From Microbotryum silenes-acaulis (Eukaryota; Basidiomycota; Microbotryomycetes; Microbotryales; Microbotryaceae), in assembly GCA_003665825.1 (NCBI GenBank), contig QPFY01000012.1, positions 868,001 to 932,000 of the forward strand: a DNA stretch of 64,000 bases. The letters run 5' to 3'. Positions 37,711-47,965 of the stretch are shown here, piece after piece. The notes under the pieces are model-generated. The model had not been told where the DNA came from. It saw only the letters and a program-made list of their open reading frames with translations, and searched no databases. A program made the position numbers and the translations under genes. Within the stretch, counting starts at the first letter, position 1, and every line of letters starts with the position of its first letter.

Positions 37711-40119
37711 TCAGCCGACACGGTAAGGTCGATACTCGTAACCATCCTCAGGAGGTAATGGTTGATCGTGTTCCGCAGGGCCGTCGTCATCGTCACTGTC
37801 GATAGCCTCAACAGCTTCCTCGCGTCGATGATCGATCGGGTCCTCTTCAACTTCAGCGTCTTCGGCCAACGGGCCGACAGCCGGTAAAGGAGGAGGAGCA
37901 ACGTCGTCATCGTCCATATGTTGGAAACGAAGAAGAGGAGCGGGAGCTGGCCGAAAAGCCGGACCAAGCTCGGGTACGAGCGCAGGCCGTAAAGCCGGAC
38001 CTTCTGCCTCGGGAAAGAGCGCAGGCCGTAAAGCCGGAACTTCTGCCTCGGGTACGAGCGCAGGCCGTAAAGCCGGAACTTCTGCCTCGGGTACGAGCGC
38101 AGGCCGTAAAGCCGGATCTTCTGCCTCGGGAAAGAGCGCAGGCCGTAAAGCCAAACCTGCCTCAGGTAGGGGAGCAGGCCGTAAAGCCGGAATCTGCTCC
38201 AAGCCAGGAAACGGCAGTTGGTGTACTAACTCGTGTTCCTGTAGAGGTTCAACTTCGTAGATGCGAGGCTCGACAGTCGAGTCCGCGATCGAAGGAGCCT
38301 TGTCGGAGAAGGTGACATCGGAAGAGACGACGATCTTGAAAGACCGACCGTGTTCGACGCGAACCTTGTAGTTGTACTCCCCCAAATAGCCGAGGAAAGT
38401 ACCCTTGACAGTATGGTCATCGAGCTTCTTACGAATCGCCTTGGGGACGAGAACGTAGGCAGTAGATCCGAACGCGCGAAGATGCGAAACGTCGGGTTGC
38501 TTGCCGAAGAAGACCTCGAACGCAGTCTTGCCCTTGAGATGCGGGTGAGGACCGCGGTTGGAAACGAAAACAGCCGCTTCCAATGCGTAGAACCAATACT
38601 TCTTGGGAAGTCCGGAGTCCTTGAGCATGGCACGGACGAGCGCGAAGAGAGAGCCGTTCGCGCGCTCCGCTTGACCATTCTGCTGCGGCGTGTAGCGTGC
38701 AGCCAGTTCATGGGTGATGCCAAGTGCCTTGAATTCGCCGCCAAGGAGTTGGTTGACGAACTCGCCTCCATTGTCAGAACGAACAAACTTGATCTTCTGA
38801 CCGGACTGCCTCTCGACCTGCGCTTGAAAGCCGCGCCAGACCTCGAGGACTTCAGATGCCGACTTCGAACCAAGTGGAAAAGCCCACTTATAGGTTGAAA
38901 GTTGGTCAACGATAACCATGTAGATGGATCGCCCATTGGTATCGTCATCGTTGACGAATCCCAGATCGATCGAAACCCGTTGAAGAACATGTTCGGGTTT
39001 TCGACTGACATGATTGTGAGAGCCCGCGCGCGCCTTCGCGATAATGCACGGCTCACAGTCTTCAATCTTCTTGTCGAGTAAACGAATTCCAACGATAGCC
39101 TTGGATTTGACGAGTTGAAGAATTGAAGAGGGTGCCATGTGTCCGAAGTTCCGATGCCATTCCATGAGCGAAGCTCCAACGGAAGCACGGGTAGCTGCGA
39201 CGAGCACAGGCGAGGGTGGAGAGACAATCTCAAAATCGAAGACGTAACTTGGTTGTTTGGCCTTCGTCTTGACAGTTTCGGCGACGAGAGAGCCGTCAAG
39301 CCAAACCTGTTGAGTATCTCCCCCATGGCCATAAACCAATATCGCGCCTCCAGCGCGGAGCGACGACATTGAAATTAGACCATACTTCGATCCAGGGAGG
39401 TAGTACATCTCCTTGAATTTGAGAAGGTGACCTTGCGAAGTCTTAACAGACATTCGCCCGTATCCAGTGGCTTGACCAAGCGAGTTGTCGGCCATCTGGA
39501 CTTGAATCGGGGATTCTTTGAAATCCGAGAGTAGCGAGCGATCGCCAACAAAGTGGTGACCAGCTCCGGTATCCGCGATCCAAACGAAGTCGGTATCGGG
39601 AGCTCTCGAGGAAGAACCAGCAAGGTAAAGGGAATGGGAGTTCATTGCAACCAACGCGGGGGCTGCAGATGACTTTGAACGGTTTTCCGGGCACACTGCA
39701 TCGCTAGACCAGTGTCCCTTCGCTCCACACGCATGACAGGTAGAATCGGGAGGACGGCGATTTCCTTGACCGTCGCGATTGCCTTTCTTGTGACCTCTTT
39801 TGCGACGCGGGCCCTTTTGCGATTCGCCTTGCGCAACGAGCGCAGGAACAGGCGACTGAGCAATGGCGCGTCCGGAAGTCGTGGCAGATAGACCGTTGAT
39901 GCGACTTGCCAGCGAGATTTTGAACTGATACGACCGTGCCTCTGAAACAATCTCCGAAGGAAGAGCCAGAGGTCGACGCAGTGAGCTGGTGAACGACTCG
40001 TGTTGCGGGTCGAAGACGGAATCGAGCATCAGCGTCGACTGTTGAGCTGGTGGCATCCCGGAGCCACACGCCTCAAGATCTTGTAGAATTCCTTGGATGG
40101 TGATCAGGTGGTGAAGCAA
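37711..40119 (-). pseudogene. copia gag C-terminus, protease and integrase segment
   Basis: Lies between the UAG (40120-40122) and UGA (37711-37713), in frame with both neighbours. Features in order: gag C-terminal helices; a basic stretch (KGPRRKRGHKKGNRDGQGNR); a zinc-knuckle-like CHACGAKGHWSSDAVC with wider spacing before the last Cys than the canonical CX2CX4HX4C; the protease site IADTGAGHHFVGD; the integrase HHCC region (WHRNFGHM ... CEPC); and the DDE core with D in SIDLGFVND, D in VRSDNGGEF and E in QQNGQAERAN. The C-terminal linker carries the 39-bp repeats (37972-38200). Confidence 0.93.
37972..38200 (-). repeat. six tandem 39-bp repeats in the pol linker
   Basis: The motif aggccgtaaagcc recurs at 37984, 38023, 38062, 38101, 38140 and 38176, a spacing of 39, 39, 39, 39 and 36 bases. 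Translated, each unit is close to ALRPALVPEAEVP. It lies between integrase and reverse transcriptase. Confidence 0.92.
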
Positions 40120-40647
40120 CTACCCGCGATCGCCAGACGAGAACTTGCGCGCATAGAGCTCAGTCATCAAGGCGCCGATCTGAGCGCTCATCGTGCCGAG
40201 GTAGAACGTGTTCAGCGAGTCGAGTATGTCGTAAGACGTGTAACAACCCCTGACCAGGCGAAGATTGGCCTCGTCGAGAAACTGAATGATTTCAGCCTGA
40301 GTTCGAACCTCCTTCTTTGGCTCCTTGGCGATCTTCGCGTCCATAGCTGCGAAGTCGAGCCGCTCGAGTGGCGAGTGGAAGCCACGCGATCGATCGTCGA
40401 TTGCGGCCTGAAGAACAGCCTCCGCAGCCGGGCTCATCCGCCTCGATGCGCAAAGATGCAAATCCTTGGACCCAAGACGACCAATAAGACGTCGACGCCA
40501 ATCCATGTAGTTGGAGGCTCGAAGAATTGGGACATGTAACCCACGATCACTCGTTTCGGTGGAGGGTGTATCGGTGTCCATTCCGATGGTGGTGCGATGG
40601 GAATCGCTTTGCTGACCCGGGCCTCCTACGCTACCCGTTGGGCTCAT
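40120..40647 (-). CDS. copia gag N-terminal segment
   Basis: Opens with ATG at 40645-40647, only four bases inside the 5' LTR, and ends at an in-frame UAG (40120-40122). The 175-residue product contains VPILRASNYMDWRRRLIGRL, a typical copia gag start, and MTELYARKFSSGD before the stop. The frame continues without a shift into the following pol block, so gag and pol were originally one polyprotein. The start codon lies inside the predicted primer-binding site. Confidence 0.85.
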   Translation of the reverse strand: MSPTGSVGGPGQQSDSHRTTIGMDTDTPSTETSDRGLHVPILRASNYMDWRRRLIGRLGSKDLHLCASRRMSPAAEAVLQAAIDDRSRGFHSPLERLDFAAMDAKIAKEPKKEVRTQAEIIQFLDEANLRLVRGCYTSYDILDSLNTFYLGTMSAQIGALMTELYARKFSSGDRG

Positions 40648-40651
40648 AACC
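40639..40651 (-). other. predicted half-tRNA primer-binding site (initiator tRNA-Met)
   Basis: The plus strand beside the 5' LTR reads tgggctcataacc, which is identical to the anticodon stem-loop of eukaryotic initiator tRNA-Met (CAU anticodon). The minus-strand RNA would therefore pair with the middle of that tRNA, as in Drosophila copia and yeast Ty5, rather than with its 3' end. It is directly adjacent to the LTR. Confidence 0.7.
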
Positions 40652-40979
40652 TATCGCAGAAAAGATGCGAGCGCGGAAGTAAAGCCTTCCGATAGGTGAG
40701 GGTGCACGACGCCGAGAAGTCAGGACCACCATGTAGAGCGAGTGATAATACGTATTCCAGTAACTAACCTTCCGATAGGTGAGGGTGCACGACGCCGAGA
40801 AGTCAGGACCACAATGTAGAGCGAGTGATGAGAAAGCTATCAAGAGTAAACAGCCGCGCGGGAAGAAAGCCCCGCGCGCTCCCTAACTTAAACAGATCAA
40901 ACTCCAATACCAAAGTGACTAATGACTAAACGCACGCGCATCCGCGCAGATACCACAGGCACAGACACATCAAATGACA
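40652..40979 (-). repeat. 5' LTR of the copia element (328 bp, internally duplicated)
   Basis: Matches the other LTR but is about 81 bp longer. A block from cttccgataggtgagggtgc to the gagcgagtgat region is present twice, separated by about 20 bp of unrelated sequence (taatacgtattccagtaacta). Confidence 0.9.
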
Positions 40980-40984
40980 GCCCA
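40980..40984. repeat. 5-bp target-site duplication, right copy (gccca)
   Basis: Matches 35747-35751 and borders the 5' LTR. Confidence 0.9.
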
Positions 40985-41189
40985 ACTAGGCCACGGAACC
41001 TCAGCCCAACTCGCCAGCGCTACAGCATTACGCGACAAGTTGATCCCCAAGATCAATACGTCTTCAGGATGGTTGCAAGGTTGCGTTAACCCTTTGTCGT
41101 GGCAACAGAGGTCGAATACGAGCCCAGAGGCGCAGTCATTTGTTTTGCTGATGGAGGCGGCGTATAGGGCTTATTTGGCTTCGCAGTGA

Positions 41190-41624
41190 TGAGCCAGAGT
41201 AGCGCGAGAATTCGAGCATCGAAGCTTTACTACTCTCCCCTGTAGCGTTAGGTCACGGAGCTTCTTTCTTTATAAATCTGTAATCTTCATCAACATGTAG
41301 CCTTCCAACATTCCAGTCATACCGAGATAAGTTATTGCATAATGCGAACAGCGAAGAGAGCAAGAGTTGGTGAAAGAAAGTCTAGGATTGTGAGGAGAGG
41401 ACAAGAGGCGGGAAGGCTGATGATACACAGAGGGTGGTACATGATACAAGCTACTAAAAGAATATGTCCCCAGGTGCATCATTGAATGCGCTCGTGGGGT
41501 GGGGGGGGATATGTAGATGCCGCTACTACGGTTGTTTGACATCGCTTTTGCTTGTGCAGGTTCCTGCGAGTTCTGCTTCGTTTTGACTAGTTTGGTTCAG
41601 GCGCGACGATGCAAGGGTTGATGC
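41190..41624. other. convergent intergenic stretch
   Basis: Lies between the 3' ends of the GH105 remnant and the GH5_9 gene. No gene was seen; a G-run occurs near 41500. Confidence 0.5.
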
Positions 41625-44600
41625 TCAGAAAGCCGAAGCACCGCATTTGGTCCCATCGGGGATGGCGACGTGGTCGCCTACACCAGAGTACGCATCGGGG
41701 TAAGCGCACCCTTCGATAGGTTCGTACCAAGGTTCTTCGACCCTATCGACCTCGTCCGTCCCCTTGGGTCGAGGGCGATACAACCCCTTGGGCCAAGGTA
41801 ACGGACTGCTCTTGCCCGTCTTGGACCACCGAGGTAGGTCCTTGACGGACAACTGTTGTCCTTCGAATGTCCCCAAGCCAATCTTCTCGGGTGGCCATTC
41901 GTACCCTCTCCGATTCATCTCGCTGCCGGGGTTCTTGCCCAACCCGGCTTGCCAATTCAAGAGTTGGCCCGAGAAGTGGTACATCTTCTCTTGTGTGCGG
42001 TTAAAGCGCTCGAATTGGCGGCGACAGAAACCGGGGAAGACACGAGGGTTTTTGGGAATATAGCCGTTTAGGAGGCCGTGGCGGTAGGACCACATCGGAT
42101 TGGCTGGTCGATCAGGGTGCAATAACGAGGGCCCCGTCTTCCATCTGACCAGAGTCATGGGCACGCACAATTGTCAGTCCCATCTTCAGGGTTTTGACCC
42201 GAATTCAGCGTAATTACGACTCACGTCCAATAGAACCAATTCTGGAACGCATCCATATGCGCCAACGCAATATCCTGCAAGTCGAGTTTCATCTGCTTGC
42301 TCCATTGCGTCGAATCCTCCCAAAACTCGCACGCGCCGGGTTCCGCAGCGGCAACGATCTTGGGATCGCCGTAGGTCCCTTCGAAACGGGTACCGACGTG
42401 GACGCCGTTGACGAATCGACCGCAGTCGTTGGTTGCGATTGACCATTCGGCGACCATCGAGATGCCAAAAGAGCGCATCGTGCGGTTGAAGTGGCGCATC
42501 CAGTTCACGCAGGGCTTGATCGACTGCACTGGCAGAGGATCGGTATTGGGTGTTCGGAAGCAGAGGTAGCGGTGAGAGTCGAGGGCGACGCGATCGGAGC
42601 CCTTCATGAAGCCGTGCCAAACCGCAGTCCCCTTGAAGCCGTCATGATACACGATGACTGGTCCATTTCCATCACCAAAGCCGGACTCGGCGCGAACGGT
42701 ATCGTATAGTTTCACGTAACTGCGGGCAGGGACGATGTCTCATTAGCTTGAGGGTTCAGCCATCGTCAGTGGAGCACGAATCACAGAGGTCGCAGCGCGG
42801 CATGGCCGATGACGTTGAGATAAGGCTCGTTGAGTACACTGAACATCGGGATGATCTGTGAGTAGAATCGGGTACATTCAGCTTTCGTGGTCCTGATGGC
42901 AGGGCAAGATGGACGCGAACGCACGTTTCGGTTGACGGGCAAACTGATGAATCTGGCCAGCGATCGCACGATGTTGAGCGTGCGCTCGGCGTTGGCGATG
43001 CCCATGACGCCATTCATCAAATTGACGGTCCCCGATTTGCCAGAATGGTTCCAGCCGCTTCAAAATTCAAAGAGCAGTACGTAATCAGCAAAATAGATCC
43101 ATAAACCATGCTTGCATGTAGACGAGACCAACTTTGAGGAGCCTGGGACGGTGTGCAGGTCGAGATTGATCCTGAGGCCATACTTGCGAGCCCATTCGAC
43201 CGCTTTCAGGAAATCTATGAGGCGCTTCTTGTTTAGTGACTTCGGCTACAACGTAACCGTGTTCAGCCCAAATAGCCGTGCACTCACAAGTCCAAGAGAC
43301 ATGCGCCAAGAACGGTTCCCCCTCCTGCGTTTCAATCGCCCAATAACTCAATGGGATGCGGACCCAATTCAATCCTGCGCCTGCGACTTCGGCGAAGTCC
43401 TTTTCGGTGATGAAGGTCTCGTAGTGGTGTGTCAGGGTCGCTTCGAGCTTGTTGCCGAGATGAACGGATAAAGTGTATTCGTCGACCGCCTCTTGCTCAA
43501 AGGCGAGATACGGCTCATAGAGGTGAGGTGTGATGAAAGGTTCCGGTGTCAACCATCTGTCGGGCGTGGAAATCAGCAACGTTGTCGCGTCAAGTCTGCA
43601 GCGGAGGGAGCACAACTTGAATGCCCGACTCACCCTCCAAAGTTGACGCCTGATATTGTTTGCTTGGAATAGTCCCATTTTGTCGATAGTGGCGGCGTAT
43701 CGGCTTGACACCGTGCTCGAAGACTGTCGGTTCTCGCGTCCCACGTCCCGCCACTGAGCGAAGGATTTTCCGCCTTGCGAGGTCAGCAAGCGTCTCGATT
43801 CGTGGGCAAGTTGACGCTCGACACACTCACAAATCGTTTCGATAAATAAACACGTTGCCCTTTTCTGTCCGTATCTTGGACCCATTCTTGCCCTGCTTCG
43901 GCCAGAGGTTGCCCTCGTCGTCGAGGATCTCCTGTGGCTTCCACCAGTGATGCCGCAGCCGTTGCGGCTCAGCGCCTAGATCCCCGTCCGCATTAAAAGT
44001 CCCACTTTGGGCCGCTGCTCCCTGTTCACCATTGAGCCTCCACCGATCAAACGAGGGGCGCCATGTCGAGATCCTTCTCCCGGCGCCATGGCTCGAGGCG
44101 GAGTACGCCACACCGCGTCGGCTCGAGATGGCATAAGTGAGCGAGACGAGGGCGAGCGGGAGCAGTACAATCCAGCTCTTGCGTTTTAGTATCCACGGGG
44201 AGAGAGTCGAAGCCGGGTTGGGTGCGCCCCATTTGGGGTCCGAGATGGACGACCGTCGCGTGGTGGTGTGCGAGGCCGAAGGCGGGCGCGACGAGGGCCC
44301 CGAGGCGATCGGCAGTGTATTCGGCGGCGAGGGGGAGCGTGTCCCGACCCAGGAAGGGGAGGTCGGTCTGAGCATCGGCGATGTGCTTTCGTCGTGGGAG
44401 GCATAGGCTTCGAACTCCCCGTAGCGGGATTGCGGAGTCGATGTCGCCGACGAGGACGTGCCTACGCCCATGCCCACACCCGTGCTGGCGGTGCCGGGCC
44501 CCGACGAGGAGCGAGCGGGGTCGAGTTGCAGGACCATGTGATTCTGTTGCGGCGACGCGGTTGTCGAGGCCTGACTCGGTGGGTAGGATGGTGTAGAATG

Positions 44601-44666
44601 GAGTGTGAGTCTGACCTCGCGTGGAAAAGAGCTGGGCCAGGTCGGAGTGTGTGGCGGTGTGGTCAT
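41625..44666 (-). CDS. membrane-anchored GH5_9 exo-beta-1,3-glucanase
   Basis: Resembles ExgD/Exg3-type glucan 1,3-beta-glucosidases of the fungal cell wall. Exons on the minus strand: 43831-44666, 43634-43753, 43288-43556, 43133-43214, 42925-43057, 42785-42855, 42225-42719 and 41625-42144. They total 842 codons. The Ser/Pro-rich cytosolic N-terminus is followed by a transmembrane helix near residue 170 (SWIVLLPLALVSLTYAISS), making it a type II membrane protein. Catalytic domain: ISGVNFGGWLTPEPFITP, GLNWVRIPLSYWAIE, LDLHTVPGSSNGWNHSG, the acid/base Glu in SVLNEPYLN, the nucleophile Glu in MVAEWSIA, and NWFYWTWKTG. Intron phases all agree. It sits next to a broken GH105 gene and shares a divergent promoter with SFT2-like. 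Start ATG 44666; frames continue upstream. Confidence 0.93.
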
Positions 44667-45285
44667 GGCTGCTGATCCGTGTCAGTGCTGGCGGTCGCTG
44701 TCCCGTCGGCGCGTGGTGCTTTGCTCGCGCTCCGTTCCAGGCGATTTCCGAGCTCGGCCCTGAACCTCCGTCGACTCGTTGTCCTGTTTCGGCAAGCACA
44801 GCGACGCTCACCACGACTTCTTGGCACCAGTAATCTAGCTCGAGATCGTAGTCAAGCTGTCCGGTGAGATATGAGGGTGGTGCAGAGTGGTGCGACGGGT
44901 GGACGAGCTCTCGTCTCGAGTCTCGACCAAACAGTGCGAGCCGGTTACGAGCCAGTCACAAGGCAGATCTGAGAGTCCGCCGTCTTAAAACAGTCCCGGA
45001 GCGCCGGAAAGTCGAGAGCAGTCGAGAGCCCACGCTGAGAGTGGAATGCGGAGCGCGTCGAGAGACCGCGTCGCGGCCGCGTGCTCGTTCGGAAGCTTTT
45101 GCAAGAGGCCGTCCGTTCTCGAATTGAATGATCGGTGGTCGGTCCTCTGGCCTCTGGCGCAGGCACTCGCCTCCAGCTTCAGTCTCGCCTCTAGGCTCGC
45201 AGATCAAGCTCAAGCTCAAGTCCGAGTTCACGTCTCGCCTCCAGTAACTCCGGCGATCAGTGCCTGCGGTTCATTACCGGGCAAG
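44667..45285. other. divergent promoter region between GH5_9 and SFT2-like genes
   Basis: About 620 bp serving both genes. No extra gene was recognised. CTC/GAG-rich short motifs recur (ctcaagctcaag, gcctctggc) near 45150-45230. Confidence 0.5.
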
Positions 45286-46732
45286 ATGGCATTGGCAAGT
45301 GTTCAAGGTGCATGGAATACGGTCAGTCGCATGCGCTCGTTCTCGCTCTTCAGGATCTCGTTCTTAATGGCAGGCTGACACTCGTCTCTCGTACTCTGCT
45401 GCACTGCTACTGCCTCACGCCCTTGCGAGTCGTCTCGCTTCGCTCCGACCTGACCTGCCCTCCCGCTGCGCCTTGGCTCGGACATGATCGCGGCCGTCTG
45501 GGGATGATGGCGCGTACAGCTCTCGGGATCCGAAGCAGGCCAAGCAACCTCGCAGCTCGTACAGACCGATGATTCAGCTTTCAAGTTCCTCGATTTGACC
45601 CGGACACAGCGACTCTATGGCTTTGGTTAGTCGTCCGCTCCCGCCAAGGACTGGCGCTCTCCCGTAGTTGCGCCGCCCGTCGCGTCGCGGCGCGTCTGTC
45701 GAACACGTCACTCGCGCCAGCCAAGGCAGGCCGAACCCGACAGCAGATCGCTGATACACGGTAATATGCATCGCAGGCTTTTGTTTGGTCGCGGGATGTG
45801 CTCTGGCCGTTGTCGGTGCCATCCTCTTCACACTTGTACGTCATTCGAGTCTTGTGATGCGTAGCAGGCCAGTACTGATCGCCTTGGCTTGGCTCTCCGA
45901 CCGTCGCACACGCACACACGAACAGGGCCAAGTCACTCTCTTCGCGAGTGAGTCCTACGTTGACCAAATGATCGAGAAGTGTGAGACTGATCTATGAACG
46001 AGCTTTTGTCAGCTTTCTATGTACTCGGTGTCATCATCTCGCTGGTCGGCACCGGCTTCTTGGTTGGCGTGAGTTCGACATGTCTATTTTAGGCCGTGTC
46101 GACTTCAAGTCTGATTCCGTCATACCCTGTCTTTCATGTAGTTCCAAAAACAGTTCAAGATGATGATGGACCCCGTCAGGATATGGGCAGCCGGTGAGAG
46201 CGCATATTGTAGATATCAAATTTCTTGCTCGTGTGCAGTGGTAAGCTAACTTGGGTTACTGGGCTTCTTCTTCTAGGTCTCTTCCTACTCTTCATCGCCT
46301 TGACGGTACGCTTTTCTATGAAGGCACCAATGTTGTCTACATCAAGCCAGCTCATCCTCGCTCTCTCGTCCTCAGCTCGTCTTTGCGTTCGCCATCCGGA
46401 TCCCGTACGTTCACGCCCCTTCGCGATCGAGTCGTGAGCAAAGAGCTGACCTTTGACCTCCACCCAAACAGCATTCTCGTCATCGTCTTTGCGATCTGTA
46501 CATTTTTAGCTTATATCTGTGAGTCTCCTTGTATGTCCATCCTGGCCTCGGGTAAGTATACTGACGCTCTCTCATCGATTCGCTTCCCACAGGGTATACT
46601 TTGGTGAGCATACGATCCGTCCAATCTAGTTGTCCGAGTTCCAACAAACAACATCAACTGACCTCTCTATCCCTGTCACAGTCATACATCCCCTACGCAC
46701 GAGCATTGGCGAAGAAGCTCAACCCGTTCTAA
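45286..46732 (+). CDS. SFT2-family Golgi transport protein, 11 small exons
   Basis: SFT2 proteins are four-helix Golgi membrane proteins of retrograde vesicle fusion. Exons: 45286-45321, 45586-45625, 45777-45835, 45926-45947, 46013-46068, 46142-46193, 46277-46305, 46376-46404, 46472-46518, 46593-46603 and 46682-46732, totalling 144 codons. No single open frame reveals the gene. The spliced product has TRTQRLYGF, then GFCLVAGCALAVVGAILFTL, the SFT2-like FYVLGVIISLVGTGFLVG and FQKQFKMMMDPVRIW, GLFLLFIALTLVFAFAIRI, and a C-terminus ending LAYIWYTLSYIPYAR. Exon 10 is only 11 bp (Trp-Tyr-Thr-Leu). Length is a little short for the family. The second exon acceptor (ttcaag) is the least certain junction. 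Confidence 0.8.
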
Positions 46733-47218
46733 ACGGGAGGTCGGAGAGAGGCCCGCAGTGCGTCGATCGAGAACGAATCTTCTCGTGTCTCTTGGGTGCT
46801 AATTCGTTCTCTTTCGTGTTGTACAGCGCGCGATGGAGCACCGTGCGAGATTGCTGTAGTCGCTCTCTTATTCATGCTATGTATGCCATGTTTCCCATCA
46901 ATCATCTGTCCTAGGCCGAGCGGGCGGGGCTGGACTAGGCCCGGTCTGTGTGTTTGAGTACGTCAATGTCTTGCATCATTGTGCAATCCCTCGAAACATT
47001 CGAATCAAGGGTGGCAACTCGGGGATCGATTCGAGACGGCGCAACGGCTACGTCCCTGCGACTGATCCAGATGACAAAAGATCGCCCGTTGAGATATACT
47101 AGCCCCCTGAGTCAAATCCCCTTCACCGCCACCCCGTTCGTGTCGACGGTCTTCTATCGTCCTTCTTCCTCCCAACATCATACTTAACTCCCTCACTCTT
47201 TCCAATATCATACCTGAC
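46733..47218. other. intergenic stretch
   Basis: 3' region of SFT2-like and upstream region of the next gene. No gene was recognised. Confidence 0.5.
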
Positions 47219-47965
47219 ATGACTCGGTTCAACACCACATCTCGACTCATCACGGACCTCTTGTCGAAGCTGCCCTGGCGATCTTCGGATCGATCAGATC
47301 TACGATGCTTGGACTGTGGTGCCCAGAAGGGGGTGTGCGCTCATCGCCGGTTCTCGCAAAAACAGCTTAAGAGTGAGCGTGGACTTGTCTGTACCTGAGT
47401 GGAATCAACTTCAGATGATGCTGATCAAGCTTGGCTTGTTCGGATGGAATAGAGCTCTGCAACGAGTGGAAGCGCCGCTTGCACAAGTTGATGCTCAGGG
47501 AGCGCGAGCTGGATTTCGCTCGGTCTCTGGGGATGAATTACTCGTGGGCTGGGAAGTGAGTGCTTCTTTAAGGAGGAGTACCACACTGAATCCTGCTGTT
47601 GTATTGAGCCTAGCTGTTCGCCTCCCCACAGAACCTCTGACATTACCCTGGTACGCCGCTCCCTCATCGAAGCCGAATTCATTTTTCTCCAACTCCACCA
47701 AGCCCTCAAATGGTGTCAAGCCCAGAAGACCCTCCAACAAGTCCTACTCCTCGAATACAACCCTGTCTGCTCCCCTCCGCCCGAAGCCTTGACGGGTCCC
47801 ACGGCGTACCCACCGGCTTTGAAGGATTTACCCTATCCGCTGCCGGAGGTGCCGAGGTCGAGTAGGGATTATAAGGCTGTTGTGGAGGCTCCGCCGAAGT
47901 TCAAGAGTAGGGAGAGTATGGTGGGTCCACCGAGGTATTCGTTGGCTATCTTGGGCAGGGAGTAG
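47219..47965 (+). CDS. unidentified protein with CxxC-type N-terminus, 196 residues
   Basis: I do not recognise the family. Exons 47219-47372, 47453-47555 and 47632-47965 total 197 codons. The first exon encodes LRCLDCGAQKGVCAHRRFSQ, containing Cys pairs and a His that could bind a metal. The second exon is highly charged and helical (LCNEWKRRLHKLMLRERELD). The third begins with a helix (ITLVRRSLIEAEFIFLQLHQ, then ALKWCQAQKTLQQVLLLEYN), followed by a Pro-rich tail ending LAILGRE. The coherent exon phases support a real gene. A role in mitochondria or RNA binding would be guesswork. Confidence 0.65.

Larger units (their letters stand above)
35752..40979 (-). mobile_element. Ty1/copia LTR retrotransposon, 5228 bp
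   Basis: The element reads on the minus strand. The order LTR, gag, protease, integrase, reverse transcriptase, RNase H, LTR is diagnostic of Ty1/copia. It lies between gccca duplications, with LTRs at 35752-35998 and 40652-40979 that differ by substitutions and a duplicated block, so it is not brand new. Gag-pol is one long frame broken by two stops (UAG at 40120-40122 and UGA at 37711-37713). Catalytic motifs remain. It probably cannot make full polyprotein unless the stops are read through, but could be mobilised in trans. Confidence 0.95.
34318..41189 (+). pseudogene. GH105 glycosidase gene interrupted by a copia element
   Basis: The family (unsaturated rhamnogalacturonyl hydrolases, six-hairpin fold) removes unsaturated galacturonic acid from pectin fragments. 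Exons are 34318-34571, 34683-35083, 35162-35335, 35435-35577 and 35654-35751, and the last continues at 40985-41189. Skipping the element and one 5-bp flank copy, these total 425 codons. Evidence: a hydrophobic signal-like segment (AIVGAVGILCLAIRCCTTLV) followed by a dibasic KR site, HERIVQQDIGYLG, SDGAVSHRP, PVQLWSDFIYMVPPFLAGRG, CYLQDRRTGLWKHV, and ATGNGWAAAGMTRVLASM, which holds a conserved NGW of the active site. The insertion falls after RLA. As it stands, translation would run about ten codons into the LTR and stop, losing about 68 C-terminal residues. Confidence 0.9.
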
